DNA from: Nymphaea colorata
Lineage: Eukaryota; Streptophyta; Magnoliopsida; Nymphaeales; Nymphaeaceae
Assembly (NCBI RefSeq): GCF_008831285.2
Contig: NC_045151.1
Span: 5,159,682 to 5,223,681, forward strand
Reading direction: 5' to 3'
DNA: 64,000 bases
The notes below the pieces were generated by a model. It did no database searches, was not told the origin of the DNA, and saw only the letters and a program-made list of their open reading frames with translations. This document shows positions 1 through 11,448 of this stretch, one piece after another. The position numbers and the translations under genes are program-made. The number at the start of each line of letters is the position of its first letter. Position 1 is the stretch's first letter.

Positions 1-3
1 TGA

Positions 4-159
4 AAGAGTTGTCAGTGTGGGAAGTGGGCACAAAACTGGAATGCAACATATGTGGTGAAGGAAATCATTCTACGAAAGTCTTACCATTTGATTGATGTTG
101 ACAGTGCAGAGTTACCTGGCCCTCTTAATGTTGTTCATTTGAAAAAATTTTATGCATGA
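4..159 (+). pseudogene. 3' end of Ty3/gypsy pol (integrase C-terminus), truncated by window edge
   Basis: Read from position 4 in the frame that ends with TGA at 157-159, the translation has the C-terminal signature of plant gypsy polyproteins: a KWAQNW block near 22-39 (the usual form is GKWxxNWEGPY), then VVKEI, then VHLKKFYA just before the stop. The same ending (LHLKKFYA) closes pol in the minus-strand Tat-type element of this window, so this is probably a related but separate element on the plus strand. The rest of the polyprotein lies left of the window. A stop codon at 1-3 in the same frame suggests decay. What follows should be its 3' UTR and 3' LTR. Family assignment is by motif only. 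Confidence 0.75.
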
Positions 160-2287
160 TATCCTCATCTTTTCATGATTAAAAATCTTATTTTCTACTG
201 GCTAGGCTTGTTCTATCACTAATCCTAGCATTTTTCTCTCGCCCTAAAAGTGGGGCATCCTTTTTTCATAATAAATGACTACAATGTTTGAAATAAACTT
301 GTGCCAATAAAAGCGGTAATCTCAGCAAATTTTCAAAGTCCTAAAGTCATTTTAAAAAACTTGGAAACTATAAAGCTTTAAATCGCAAAGCTTTGGCACT
401 CAGAAGAGCTTGTGAACTTGTGCTTCCAAGCACATGAATTTTCAAACTCTCAAGTAATCAGATCTTACAACTTTTGATACATGGGACTTTTAAAATTTGC
501 CATTTATCATTGTGCACAGAACTCGTGCTTCAGCATACACAAGTCACATTTTTAGTGCATACAATTATAATTTGGAGGTTGGAACTCATGCATTTATGCA
601 TAGAACTCCCATTGTAACACAAATAACTGGTACACTTGCACACAAAACTTGTGCATTCCGCACACACAAATCACACATTCATGCATAGAACTTGCACCCT
701 TGGTGCACGTAACTCATGTAGTGTTCACCAAATTGATCTTTAATGTCCCCTTTGGAACTTGTATGAAAGAGGACTAAACTCTCACCACAAGTCCCCAAAT
801 TATGCTTTGCAAATGAACTCATTATTTGACACCTTAAGACATGCACTTTATTGTATAGAACTAATGCCTCGACACACAGAAGTTTACAACTACCAGTGTT
901 TGATGAAAAAAGTATTATGAAAATTTTCACCCAAATATCCTAAATGAGAATTAGTTTACGAAATTTTAACATCTTCCAATCAAAGGGCAATTTCCAAATC
1001 ATGGCTTGAGGTTAATCAAGGACTGGAATCTCAATAGAATCATCACATGAACCAAGAAAGAGTTGAAATCTAGGAAATAACATTAATTTGAGTGGTCAAA
1101 AGACTGCAGGAATCCAATGAAATTTGTACAAGAATGACAATGTGAATTGGTTTGAGACAATAAATCTTAGAGACTGCAAAATGAGCTGCTGAAAGATGAA
1201 CTTGGAGTAGCTATAGCCGTTCATCTAGGTCAATACTCAAGATAATTGGTAGGTGTAAAGCTTGTTTTGCAACTATTTTGCAAAGTTTTGTGATCCATAG
1301 AAATCTATTTATTTAGTTATGTCTCCGAAACCCTTATGAACTCAAACAAGTGAGTTGAAGGGGTCTTCTACCCCAAAAACTATGTTAAAGAGGCCTCTAA
1401 CTATCAAAGATGCTAAAAGATTGTGGCAAGATCCTAGAGATACTAAGTTCGAAGGGAAGATATTTTTGTCGTAAATTTTTTGAATCTCACTGTGTTTAGA
1501 AATCATACCATGCAGAGACACAATGTTTAGCATTCATCCCATACAAACACAGAATGTTTAGAACTCATCCCATATAGACACACAATGTTTGTAATTGATC
1601 CATTTGTACACACAATGTTTAGAACTCATCCTGCTAGACACACCAAGTTAAAAAATCAAATACACAATATTTAGAACTCGTCTTACATGGATACACATCA
1701 TTTAGAGTCTATCTTAATCGAATGCACAATCAGATTTTTCACAATGTCATCCCTGTTTTCAAACTGGGGCATTTCATTTTTAACAATGTCCGTCACGAGA
1801 TCTTTCACAATGTTTTCCCAGCTTTCATACTAAAGAATCTTTTATCACAAGTCACAAAAGGTTCTCTAAAATAAGAACTTTCAAAAACATCATTTTATGC
1901 TTATCCAAAAAAGCGAGAGTTTCCCCTAGGCATTTTATTTCAAATTTTCAAAAAATTTGGTGTGTTTAGTCTCTACAATTAAGCATGGCCTTGCAATGGC
2001 TAAATGGAAAGGAGGGACAAGCATAAAAATTTCCACATGTTAGATGACCATGTAATGCCTTATAAAAGGGATTTTGAAATCTGTTTCCTAGAAGATATCA
2101 AAAATATGGGACATGAACTACAACAAAAGTAAATCATAAACTCTAAGCATCAAGCACTAAGACCCAAATCACCAGGTTATCATAACCAAGAAAAACCTTG
2201 AATCTCCCCATTTTCACAAAATAACTATAGAAGTCGTAAGCGTTTAAGCATTGTTAGAGCAGTATTCATAGAAAATGGCTTATCATT
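160..2287. other. AT-rich stretch without gene, possible 3' UTR of the gypsy element
   Basis: No coding region is recognised. The sequence lies downstream of a gypsy pol end and contains two phrases of the AGTGGGGCAT/ACTGGGGCAT kind (near 250 and 1765) that resemble polypurine tract sequences of Tat-like elements. Between 500 and 720 the words 'gcatagaactc' and 'tgcacacaaaact' recur irregularly. Short open frames here (497-688 plus, 679-930 minus) have no recognisable domain. Confidence 0.4.
1511..1722. repeat. Degenerate ~31-bp minisatellite, about 6-7 units
   Basis: A phrase of the form 'cacacaatgtttagaactcatcc' recurs about every 30 bases. Units begin near 1511, 1543, 1574, 1605, 1635, 1663 and 1690, with increasing divergence toward the right. 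It does not encode anything recognisable. Confidence 0.6.
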
Positions 2288-3893
2288 TGTAACACCCCAA
2301 ATCAGCCCTACTTCTTTGTTATTTTTGTTTACCTTGATGATTATGCACAGTATAATGCAAGTCTACAAAGCTTATGTAATCATGGTATAGCATAATATGT
2401 CCTAAACACATATAGACTCTATATAATGGCTACTAGGGTTACTAGGGGTAATCAGATAATTGCTTGGTTAATTAGTGCATGGCTCGATCTGTCTTAAGCA
2501 GATAATGGTTCTGAGAGTCTTGTATTGAAGTTTTAAAGTAAATAAGAGATGCCACATGCTTTCAAAACTAAAATAAACTTTTAATATCTATAATGTAGGT
2601 CTCAAGATACATGGAACTAGTCTTAAATTAAATAAACTTTAATATTTATAGCATAGGCCCCAAGATACACTGGACCAATTTTTGAGATATATGCATATAT
2701 TTGCAACAGCAAAACTAACATACAACCAAAATCATAATTGTGCACAAGTGTGCTCCACAGATCTAGAGTGTGCTGCCTAGTCTCAGCTACATTTAGGTTG
2801 TATTGAGACCACCTAAAAAAGTACGAAATTTGAAACCAGGAGTATATAATTAAACTCATTAGGTTATCCCAGTTTGATTGTTTTAAAGAGTTCATATACA
2901 ATCAGGACTAATTGAATGCAGCATATCTGAAGATAATGTACGCATCATGCCTCAGGCACAATAACAAATTCACATAAGCATATAAAATTTAATTAATTTT
3001 TAACCTTTCTGCAAGGCACGGCACATGACCTTTTTTATAATTATTTATTCACTTCATTTTATTAATTTATATATTACAGTGCTGCAGCAGTAACTCCCAC
3101 TAGAATAGCACATCATCAGTGGTACAGGCTTCTGCCATCCTGGGTGCAGGTGGTACATTTCCCTTATGCTCTAAAGGTGGGGAGTTGGCATCTATCTTGC
3201 CATAAGCCTCAACAGCCCCACTCCAAGTCTCTGCCTATACATTTAACTCGTTATTTTGACGATACAGTGGACTCCAGCCTTTATAGCTGTACATCAACTC
3301 CAGTCTTATGACCACACATCTCCTCAAAGTTGTGGCTCCAGTAAGGGTAACAAGTATAATTTTAAGAGATCACGTGAAATTAGCACAGAATATCCTATAT
3401 TCAATAACTTCAACGAAAAGAACTTGAATAAGTACTCATCATGCATTTAATTCATATTAACCTCATCTATCATTGTTATGATTCCAAGTCATCCAATGCA
3501 CATCGGTACGGGATTAACTTTTAGCACACACACCTTATTCAATTAGTGACATGAAGTGAGAGTTTCACCCACACAATCAATGGAGAAAGATTTGTGTAGG
3601 AATTATTTTAGTAATATATTAATCATGATAGATCACCACCAGCATATGATAAGTTCAGCCATTAAAATTCTTTCTAAGGCATACCATGAGCCTATGTATT
3701 ATTTGGTGGCTCAAGGGTGCCAATAACCCATGCATCAAATTGTTCCAGCTACACATTTGATCTTGAAAATTCAAGTTAAATAGAAAATCAATTAATTAAA
3801 ATGATGATGGGGCCAATATATTTCTCTAATAGATATATAAGTACTTATTGTTAGGATTATTTAGAAATGTCAAATTTCATGGTAATGTCATTA

Positions 3894-3932
<39 letters not shown>

Positions 3933-3933
3933 T
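3894..3933. repeat. (TG)n(TA)n compound microsatellite
   Basis: About nine TG units pass directly into about eleven TA units. Confidence 0.95.
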
Positions 3934-5235
3934 AATTAAACTAGGGTTTTACCCTCAAGCTTTGCAATTATGGTCCAATTTGTACTAGGTAAAAAGGACA
4001 GTTTTTCCATTAGGGTTTCATAAAATTCTCTTGATACTCGCTTTAGGTTGTATTTGAAAATATAGCTTCATAATCATATTTATTTATAATCAAGGGTGTT
4101 AATTTTCAAGCAATCCATTTTCATTTTTAAGTTATTAAACAATTTAAGTAGTAGACCTTAGGGATGGTTAATTGAGATTGTAAACATGTTTATGAACGTC
4201 AGGGATTACATCATTTTCCTAATTCTACATGTCTGGTCACTATTTCTATCTTATTCGAGTGAGTCAGCCTAAACTGAGTTGGGATCACACTCTTGTGCTA
4301 GATCTATGTATTCTTCTATTCAATTTGAACAATTCTGGTTTCCCAATTACTCATGGAGTGTTCACATCTGAACACTCATTAGTTACTTTTGAGTTTGATA
4401 GATTTGGAATGCCAATTTTCAATCTGACTGTATAGATTGATTCAAGATCATTCTAGGAGATTATCGGTGTGTTCAATTCTAACAAACAAACTCAAAATCT
4501 TATTTTTCCATTTTATAATCACATTTCCATTTCTCTAGTTAACTTTCATACGTGTGCTCTTAGAAAAACTTTGATTTTGGAGGGGCAAATTGAGGAATCA
4601 GACATGCCACCAAAACTGAATCTAGAATACGACTCAGTGTGGTCAGACTACCTACCTAAGCTTCTTAGGGTTAAAATTGTCAACTTTTCATACGTGTATT
4701 ATTTTTATATAAACTTGAGTCTGGAGTCACACAAACCTAGATAAACCTAAAACCAAACCCATCCAACCTGAGACCAGTCTGACCCTTCCAATTGAGTCTA
4801 GACGTAAACCAAGCCAGGGTTCACCTCATGAGCACTATGTCTGATTCCATAGGATCCAGACTAAGCTCTACTTGAGCACCCAGATTTTCAGATCCTCAAT
4901 TCAATTTGATTGTTAGATTTCAGATATGTAGTCAATCTTGATTCAGATATAAATGTTAATTCTGAATCTTCTAATATAATCTAGATCTTTTCCAAATCTA
5001 AATCATGATTTGAATATGTATATCATCTAGGGCCTAGACCAAATCAACTGAGTGCTACTAAATGTTAGCCATCTAATCTTTTAGATGGAGGACTCAATTC
5101 AGCCACTTAAGCATTCATCAAGGGGACACATGCCACATATTTTTCTTTCAGAATTTCCTAGCAGACACACATCAAATTTCTTTCTTTAGAATAATCTAGA
5201 ATCTGCACTTTCCCACATTTCATATTAATTCCAAT

Positions 5236-5243
5236 TATAAATA
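5236..5243 (+). promoter_or_regulatory. TATA box candidate upstream of the Tat insertion site
   Basis: TATAAATA matches the plant TATA consensus exactly. It is followed after about 30 bases by CT-rich then GAAGAA-rich sequence typical of plant 5' leaders, interrupted at 5355 by the Tat element. If functional it would have driven plus-strand transcription across the insertion site. Confidence 0.4.
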
Positions 5244-5350
5244 TACCTTTGATGGATATGTTCTTCATCCTTCTCATACTGGAGTTGGCGCAAGACTCCT
5301 TCTCTCTTTCCTATGTTGGGAAGAAGAAGAAAGAGCTTGAGAAGAAGAAG

Positions 5351-5355
5351 AAGAA
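5351..5355. repeat. Target site duplication (left), AAGAA
   Basis: AAGAA directly precedes the TG at 5356 that starts LTR A. The same five bases directly follow LTR C at 26319-26323. Five bases is the usual target duplication of Ty3/gypsy elements. The left copy sits in a run of GAA repeats, which lowers its information a little. Confidence 0.75.
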
Positions 5356-8300
5356 TGTTCGCATCCCCAAAATTTTTTGGTTTTGAAGTACTCCAGAAAA
5401 ATGAGTTTTCATTTGAAAATGAGAGAAAGGCTCTCGCCCATCGGTACGAGGATTGACCGTTCCCAGTGCCTTTACCGGGGGTAATCAATCCAAGAGCTAT
5501 ATCTATTGATGCATTTCATTTTGGCTTAAACATTTTTTTCGTTCTATATGCGGTGTAGAAAAATATTGAAAGTTTGAAGTTTCAAACTCTTGAAAAGGTT
5601 CTTGAAGGATTACTTGAGAATGTGAAATATTTTAGGGAAAACTAGAATTGAAAAATCTTTGTAAATATCATTTGGGGAGCTTAGGAAATCATTTTGAAGT
5701 CACTTTAGTGTTCTCTTAAGACTTTAAATAAATTTTAGATTTTGCTCTAATTCGGTTATTTAGTGTTCTCTTAAGATTTTAAATAGATTTTAGATTTTGC
5801 TTTAATTCGGTTACTACATAGTTAGAACTTCATCTCATCTTGCTTAAGTCATTTGGAGTAGTGCTTGTGGTCACAAGTGATATCAAGTGAGTGTGAATGC
5901 ATGAATGCATTGGTCCTATATGATTGGAAAGGAAAATCATTCATTTCTACCATAACATTCATCTAAAAGCATTCCTACCATCACATATATCTAAGATTTT
6001 TGTTTTCATAATTATCATATACAAGAAGTAAAAGTTTTTGGAAATGAATTGGGGTTGTAGACCATCAAGCATGAATTCAATATTAAGTCATTACTTGATT
6101 TTTGGCCTTAGTGAAGTCGGTAAATAAAAAGATCATGAGAGGAAAATGATAAAAAGAATGGAAGAGATGAAATACTCTCAAAGAAAGAAATAGAGAGAGA
6201 GAGAAAGAGATAGAAAAGGATATACATATACGTGTACATACTATCACATATATGCTGCATATATCAAAGTTTGTAAAAATGATATTGATTTGAAGAGAAG
6301 GAGAGATTTTAATGGAAAAGAAAAATATATATACATATGTATATGGGTATCTATAAGAAAATTTGTAAGGAAAGATGTATGTTTTGAAAAGAGAAATAAA
6401 AAATTGTAGAAAAAGAAAATAGAACACATGTATATATGTTTTTCATGAGTATATGACGATTTGTAAAATATAATCTGGAAACATAGAGAGAGAAGGATGA
6501 AGGGAATCATCATGGGCACATATATGAATATAACATGTGAATACATATGTGTCTTCATGAGATTAGAAATCAAGAAATGGCTTAAAATAATCGACTTCAA
6601 GTTTGATGTAGGCCGGAGGGAAGCTTGGAGTCATGCAAGAGCCTAAGCTAAGTCTCCAAAGCCACATTAGAGAGAGTTCTATTGAAAATATTTTGGAAAA
6701 CAAGATTTCAAATATATGGGCATAAAACATGGTTATCTCCTTTGTTACAAGAGAATATCTTCCACCATTTGGTGTGGAAGAAAATCGAACCACATGATAA
6801 GGTGCTCATTAGGATTCCTAATCGGATGATTAGAAAGGAAAGTAGCGCAAAATGACATGAAAATGCATATTAACATGTACATGTTTGTGAGGGTTTTTCC
6901 TAAGTTGGACAATTCCAAACCTCAAAAATTAGGATAAGAATAAAAAGTCTCAATCCCTACTCTCATTTTCGCCATGCATTCACATGTAAATGGAAAATCA
7001 ACCTACGATGCATGGATAATATCTTAAAACAAGCAATATTCAATGAAAGAGAGAGAGAGCATGATTCAATCATAAAATGAAATATCATCTCATTTTCTCA
7101 TGCTCTCGGTGCACTCTATCATACCTTCTTGACTCTAAAATAGAGATTTGAGAGCTATCTCATATCGCCAAGGAGAAATGAAGAAGAGAGAAAATAAATG
7201 AACCAAAATAAGGCTATAATCAAGAAAGAAGAGGGCATGATGCAATCATAAAATGAAATATCATCTCCTCTTCTCATGCTCTCGATGCACTCAAGCATAG
7301 CTTCTTGACTCTAAAATAGAGATTGAGAGCTATCTCATATGCCCATGGAGAGATGAAGAAGAGAGAAAATGAGAAGCAAAACAAGGCTATATTCAAGAAA
7401 AGAGATAGCATGATTCAACTATAAAATGAATTATTACTTCACCTTTTCGTGCTCTAGGTGCACTCAAGAATAGCTTCTTGACTCTAAAATAGATATCTTA
7501 GAGCTATCTTGTATGGCCACGGGGAGACGAAGAAGGGAAGAAACAAAGGAAAGAATGGAGTGAGATGTTCTTAACATGCCTCTAATGAGAATAATTTTAA
7601 GGAAAAATGATCAACCTTTGATTGGAATGATCTTAGATTCACCTTGAATGAAGCTCCAAGATGATGAAGAGGAGACCTCCAAGATATCCTCGTGCTCCCT
7701 TGAAGAGTTATAGTTCGATGAAGCTTGCTCCAAGTTGGAGAAGAAGAAGAAAAATGAGAAGGAAATAAGAAGAATGAAATGGAGAAAGAGAGCTAAAAAC
7801 TCTAAGTCCTCAAGTGAGAATGCACTAGAGCTTCTCCAAAGGCTAGCTCATTGACCAAGAGAGAGGAAAATGAGGGTTTTTATAGAGAGTTTTGGAGCCA
7901 AAACTCAAAATTCAATTTTTTTTTAGTTTCATAACATTTTCATATGAATTTGAAATAGTTTAGAATTATTTTAATTTTTTTAAAAGAAATTGGCTTGAAA
8001 CGAGTATGATTGGCCATTAGACATGCAAATTCATTTTTGAGGTGTAGGTAGGGCTAATGCCTTCTTAAAACGCTCAAAATCACCCTCTAACGTTCGATTT
8101 TCAAAGGAAAATGAGGCCTACACACTAAGCAGGCCCGAGAAGGTGCCTCGGTAGTGCATGCGCATAGTAGCACGCAAGTGTTGCCGCGATCGCACTCGTG
8201 GTCATGCGTTGTGCACGATCACGAGGGCGCTCTCGTGGGACTGCGCGTCGCAGGACGCACAAAAACTCATTTCTCATTTTTTTAAATTAATATGAGATTA

Positions 8301-8665
8301 AAATGAAATAAAGTAGATAAAATGAGCATAAAACCCCAATTTTTTTTAATTTAAAATATGTATAAAACTGGTTTTTCTTTGTTTCAAATGGGTGGTCGAC
8401 TCCATTTTGGGCTACTCCAAGCTCGTTTTGAATCCGAATTGGGTTTAAAACACGTTTTGGCATGAGAATTGAGTTCTTAAAATAAAGGGAAGGTCCGTGC
8501 ACGCGCAATGCTCAAATTTTGTCGTTTCAAACTCGATTCGAATTTTGGGTTTCAAATGCTTGATTTGGATTTGAACTTGGGTTTTGGATCTGATCTGGAT
8601 CCCTAAAATTGGTTTGTGTTTTGGTAAAAGTGCATAGCATTTTGAAAAAAAATTGGGAGATTACA
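5356..8665 (-). repeat. LTR A (3' LTR of the Tat-type element)
   Basis: Starts TGTTCGCATCCCC and ends GGGAGATTACA on the plus strand, so the sense LTR runs from TGTAATCTCCC to ...GAACA. It is directly flanked on the right by a polypurine tract. LTR B matches A closely over their shared part, including a CpG-rich block (8140-8260), where C is much more diverged. In the sense direction a TATA box (CTCTATAAAAACCC, 7870-7890) is followed by CT-rich leader sequence and a CAAGGTGAAT donor-like site near 7650. Short open frames such as 6083-6427 and 6563-6793 are LTR sequence, not genes. Confidence 0.9.
7045..7556 (-). repeat. Three ~175-bp tandem units inside LTR A
   Basis: Units begin at about 7045, 7224 and 7397. 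Each carries 'gcatgattcaatcataaaatg', then 'ctcatgctctcggtgcactc', then 'cttcttgactctaaaatag', then 'agagctatctcatat'. LTRs B (12164-12670) and C (24690-25200) have the same three units, so the amplification preceded insertion. LTR D, elsewhere in the window, has one. Confidence 0.85.
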
Positions 8666-8682
8666 AATGCCCCTCTTTGTTA
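8666..8682 (-). promoter_or_regulatory. Polypurine tract next to LTR A
   Basis: On the minus strand AACAAAGAGGGGCATT lies directly before the TGTAATC start of the LTR, as expected of the plus-strand primer site of an LTR retrotransposon. The duplicate copy is at 13754-13770. Confidence 0.8.
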
Positions 8683-8767
8683 CTAAGCTGGTGCTAGCTA
8701 TACTCAGTGACAAAGATAAGCACCCCAGATTTTTCAAACAAAACATGTGCAGAGTGATGTTTCAGAA

Positions 8768-8980
8768 TTACCCCTTTACCTGAATGGGTTGTTTGAGCTT
8801 AAATTGTGGATTTAACCCCTTACCTGCATGGGTTTGCCAATATTGAATTCAGGTTTAGCCCTCCCTGAAATGGGTTGTCTTGGCTTGCATTGTAGGTTTG
8901 ACCCCTTACTTATGTGGGTTGTCCTCATGTTGTAGGTTTAACCCTTTACCTGCATGGGTTTGCTCTCAAATCTTGAGTTA
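8768..8980 (-). repeat. Five ~43-bp repeats in the element's 3' UTR (copy 1)
   Basis: The phrase 'tttaaccccttacctgcatgggttt' recurs five times at intervals of 40-45 bases between the polypurine tract and the pol stop. On the sense strand each unit reads AACCCATGCAGGTAAGGGGT. The duplicated copy lies at 13859-14070. Confidence 0.8.
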
Positions 8981-9103
8981 TAATTAAAAAAAAGCCCTAG
9001 CGTAACTGTCTTGTTTTACGACTGGGAAGAATTCAGATTGAATGGTAGATTAGATGTGAAAACATAAATTCTTGTCATTGATTGGGAAATGAATACAAGA
9101 GGA

Positions 9104-10110
9104 CTAAGCATAGAATTTCTTGAGGTGGAGAGCGTTAACAGGATCGACATGTTCCACCCCATCAGGATCAATCAGTCGGTATGAATTACGGGAAAGGGCT
9201 TCCTTAATAACATTTTGGCCTTCCCAATTTGGTGCCCACTTACCTCGCGGTCGTCCTCTGAGGTACACCACAGAAAGGAGGACTAAGTCATTCAATTTGA
9301 ATTATCTCTCAATAATTGACTTGGCAAATTGTTTGGCCACCCTTTGACGATAAGTTTCAGCATGTTCGACCACTTTTAGCCTCTTTTCTTCTAGCAAATC
9401 GAGTTGCATTAGCCTTTTATGTTGATATTGACTTAGAGAAAGCTCTATAAGATAAACGAACTTAAAAGTGGTACACGTAAGGGTAGAACCACTTTCGTTC
9501 CATAGACTAGCTCTATTGGAGTAGCATTTGTTGGAGTTCTCATAGTGGTGCGATATGCCCATAGAGCGTTATGCATCTTTTCATGCCAATCCCTTTCAGT
9601 TTCTACTATCCGTTCAAAGATGCGGATCAGAATCTTGTTGGTGGCCTCTGCTAGCCCATTGCCTTGGGGGTAATAAGGAGCTGAAAAAATATGCATGATA
9701 CAGTATTTGATGCACAACTGCCTCATCCTTTAGTTCTTGAAATGAGTCTCATAGTCAGATACTATATTATGAGGGACTCCAAATCTGCAAAGAAGATTTT
9801 TGTGAATGAAGGACACTACATGACGCTCTTCTACTATTCTGAGTATGATGACTTCTACCTACTTGGTGAAATAGTCTATTGCAGCAAGAAAATACTTATG
9901 GCCATTCGAAGCTACAGGGGATATTGGTCTAACTACATTGAATGTGCACATTGAAAATGACCAAGGAGATGTCACAGAATGCAAGTGAGAAGCTAGAGCA
10001 TAGATCACTGGAGCATGCCGTTGACATTCTTTACATCTTGACGAATTGGTAACAATTTTTTTGCATAGTAGGCTAATAATATCCTGCTCGAATTATTTGC
10101 TTGGTGAGGA
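9104..10110 (-). pseudogene. Integrase of the Tat-type element, duplicated copy 1
   Basis: The C-terminus (9104-9295) reads YLRGRPRGKWAPNWEG and ends LHLKKFYA followed by a stop. Upstream in the element, 9445-9726 holds the integrase core end: FSAPYYPQGNGLAEATNKIL, where the E is the third acidic residue of the DDE triad, then WHEKMHNALWAYRTT. Between 9727 and 10110 the zinc-finger and first Asp region is present but broken into short frames. The role in the parent element was insertion of cDNA into host DNA. This copy arose with the 5.1 kb duplication; the other is at 14196-15165. Several stops and frameshifts make it non-functional. Confidence 0.85.
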
Positions 10111-10111
10111 T

Positions 10112-10471
10112 TTAGTAACCGACATGGCCCCCACAGTCTCCTCTATCTGACACTTCAATGACTTCCTTTGCCTCGTCTTCATCAAGGTACCAAGAGTATT
10201 CAGTACTAAATCCATGTCTGTATAGCACTCCTGCGAGAATAAAGTACCTTATTGATATATGTTGAATTGCTTTCTGTTCATTTTTGGGCATTCTAGTAGG
10301 GAATTCTCCGCTTTCAATATATCTTTTGATGTTATGGTACCAAGGCGTGTTCCCATCTTGGATATGATGAACATGCGTCATTGTTTCAAAAGCATGATGT
10401 TCTAATCTTCCAATGTCAAAATAACAGAATGGTCCATTGGTTCGAATGGTAATGATGGATCCTAGGCTCAC
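10112..10471 (-). pseudogene. RNase H to integrase linker region, copy 1
   Basis: A 119-codon open frame with the segment HHIQDGNTPWYHNIKRYIESG and then ILAGVLYRHGFS, matching the region between RNase H and the integrase zinc finger in plant gypsy polyproteins (the usual form is W...I..YL..G..P........RRA..Y...G..LYR.G). It is the longest open remnant in this copy of pol. The equivalent in the second copy (15215-15500) has a deletion and is broken. Confidence 0.7.
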
Positions 10472-10661
10472 GACGCCATCCGCAATAGGGTTACCTTCTC
10501 TTTTGTGTGAGCCGGTTGTGCTTCTTCAAAATGACGGATTAAGTAGATAGCCATCTCTTGGTATGGCAGCAACTTTTTATCTTTGATTTGCAATTCTCCA
10601 TTCACTTGGTTTATGATAAGTTAAGAGTTGCCAAAGGCATACACCCTTTTTACTTGAAAAC

Positions 10662-11409
10662 TTAACAAAAAAGAAGTCCTTGTATGAGGGCTTCATATTC
10701 AACCATGTTATGGTTACATAGAAAATCAGGTTTCAAGGAGTACGAGATCATTTCATCTTTCAAAGCAACGAGTAAAATGCCTATACATGCTCTCATCATG
10801 TTTCTGGATCCATCAAAGTACATCTTCCATACTGGGACAATTTCCAATCTTAGTATGTGTTCGTCCAGAAACTCATCGCTAGTTTTGATTTCCTTGTTTT
10901 GGGGAAAATCTGCTAATTGATCCGCAATCGCTTGTCCTTTGATTGACTTCTGGGACACATATTCAAGATCATATTACATAAGCAAAACTTAACATTTGGT
11001 GATGCGTCCATTAAGAAAGGGCTGTTCCAAGATGTACTTAAGAGGATTTAGCTTGGAGAGTACATAGAAAATCAAGTTTCAAAGAGTACAAGATCCTTTC
11101 ATCTTTCGAAGTGATGAGTAAAATGCCTATACCAACTCCCATCTCGTTTCTAGACCCATCAAAGTACATCTTCCATACCGGGACTGTTCCCAATCTTAGT
11201 ACGTGTTCGTCCGGAAACTCATCGTTAGTTTTGATTTCCTTGTATTGGGAAAAAACTACTAACTGATCCGCAATTGCTTGTCCTTGATTGACTTCTTTGA
11301 CACATATTCAAGATCATATTACATCAGCAGAACTTGCGATTTGGCGATGCGTCCAGTAAGAAAGAGCTGTTCCAAGATGTATTTAAGAGGATTTAGCTTC
11401 GAGAGTATC
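10662..11409 (-). pseudogene. Archaeal-type RNase H with 346-bp internal tandem duplication, copy 1
   Basis: The frame 10662-10958 reads VWKMYFDGSRN followed by GILLVAL and EYEALIQGL. The D of YFDGS and the E of EYEAL are catalytic positions of RNase H, and this spacing is that of the extra domain in Tat-lineage elements. Sequence 10716-11061 is repeated at 11062-11409, so the first part of the domain (KSIKxQAIADQ...VWKMYFDGSRN) occurs twice in tandem. The unit length of 346 is not a multiple of three, so the duplication shifts the frame. The same duplication is in copy 2, so it predates the 5.1 kb event. Confidence 0.8.
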
Positions 11410-11448
11410 TTGACATTACTAGCTAACGAATAATGTCTCAGCTTCTGA

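Larger units (their letters stand above)
2288..5355 (+). mobile_element. Candidate left part of a large LTR (or host promoter region), split by the Tat insertion
   Basis: The stretch begins with TGTAACACCCC, a common start of plant LTRs, about 2.1 kb after a plus-strand gypsy pol end. It ends at the AAGAA target duplication of the Tat-type element and would resume at 26324. Near its right end lie a TATA box (5236-5243) and CT-rich leader-like sequence, and the rejoined target then reaches a 5' splice site at 26336/26337. The Tat LTRs of this window have a similar order (TATA, CT-rich leader, CAAGGTGAA). No polypurine tract precedes 2288, and no second LTR is available to prove the boundaries. 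A host gene promoter with a leader intron is the alternative reading. Confidence 0.3.

Noticed and set aside
2118-2131. ACTACAACAAAAG as the missing CACTA left end
   Set aside because: It lacks the initial C, is 43 kb from the transposase beyond several other elements, and has no matching 3-bp target duplication.
7040-7560. Regularly spaced repeats as a CRISPR-like array
   Set aside because: Whole units of ~175 bp are repeated rather than short repeats with unique spacers, and the context is a plant LTR.
8140-8260. CpG-rich block as a host CpG island
   Set aside because: It is part of the Tat LTR and recurs in B, C and (diverged) D.
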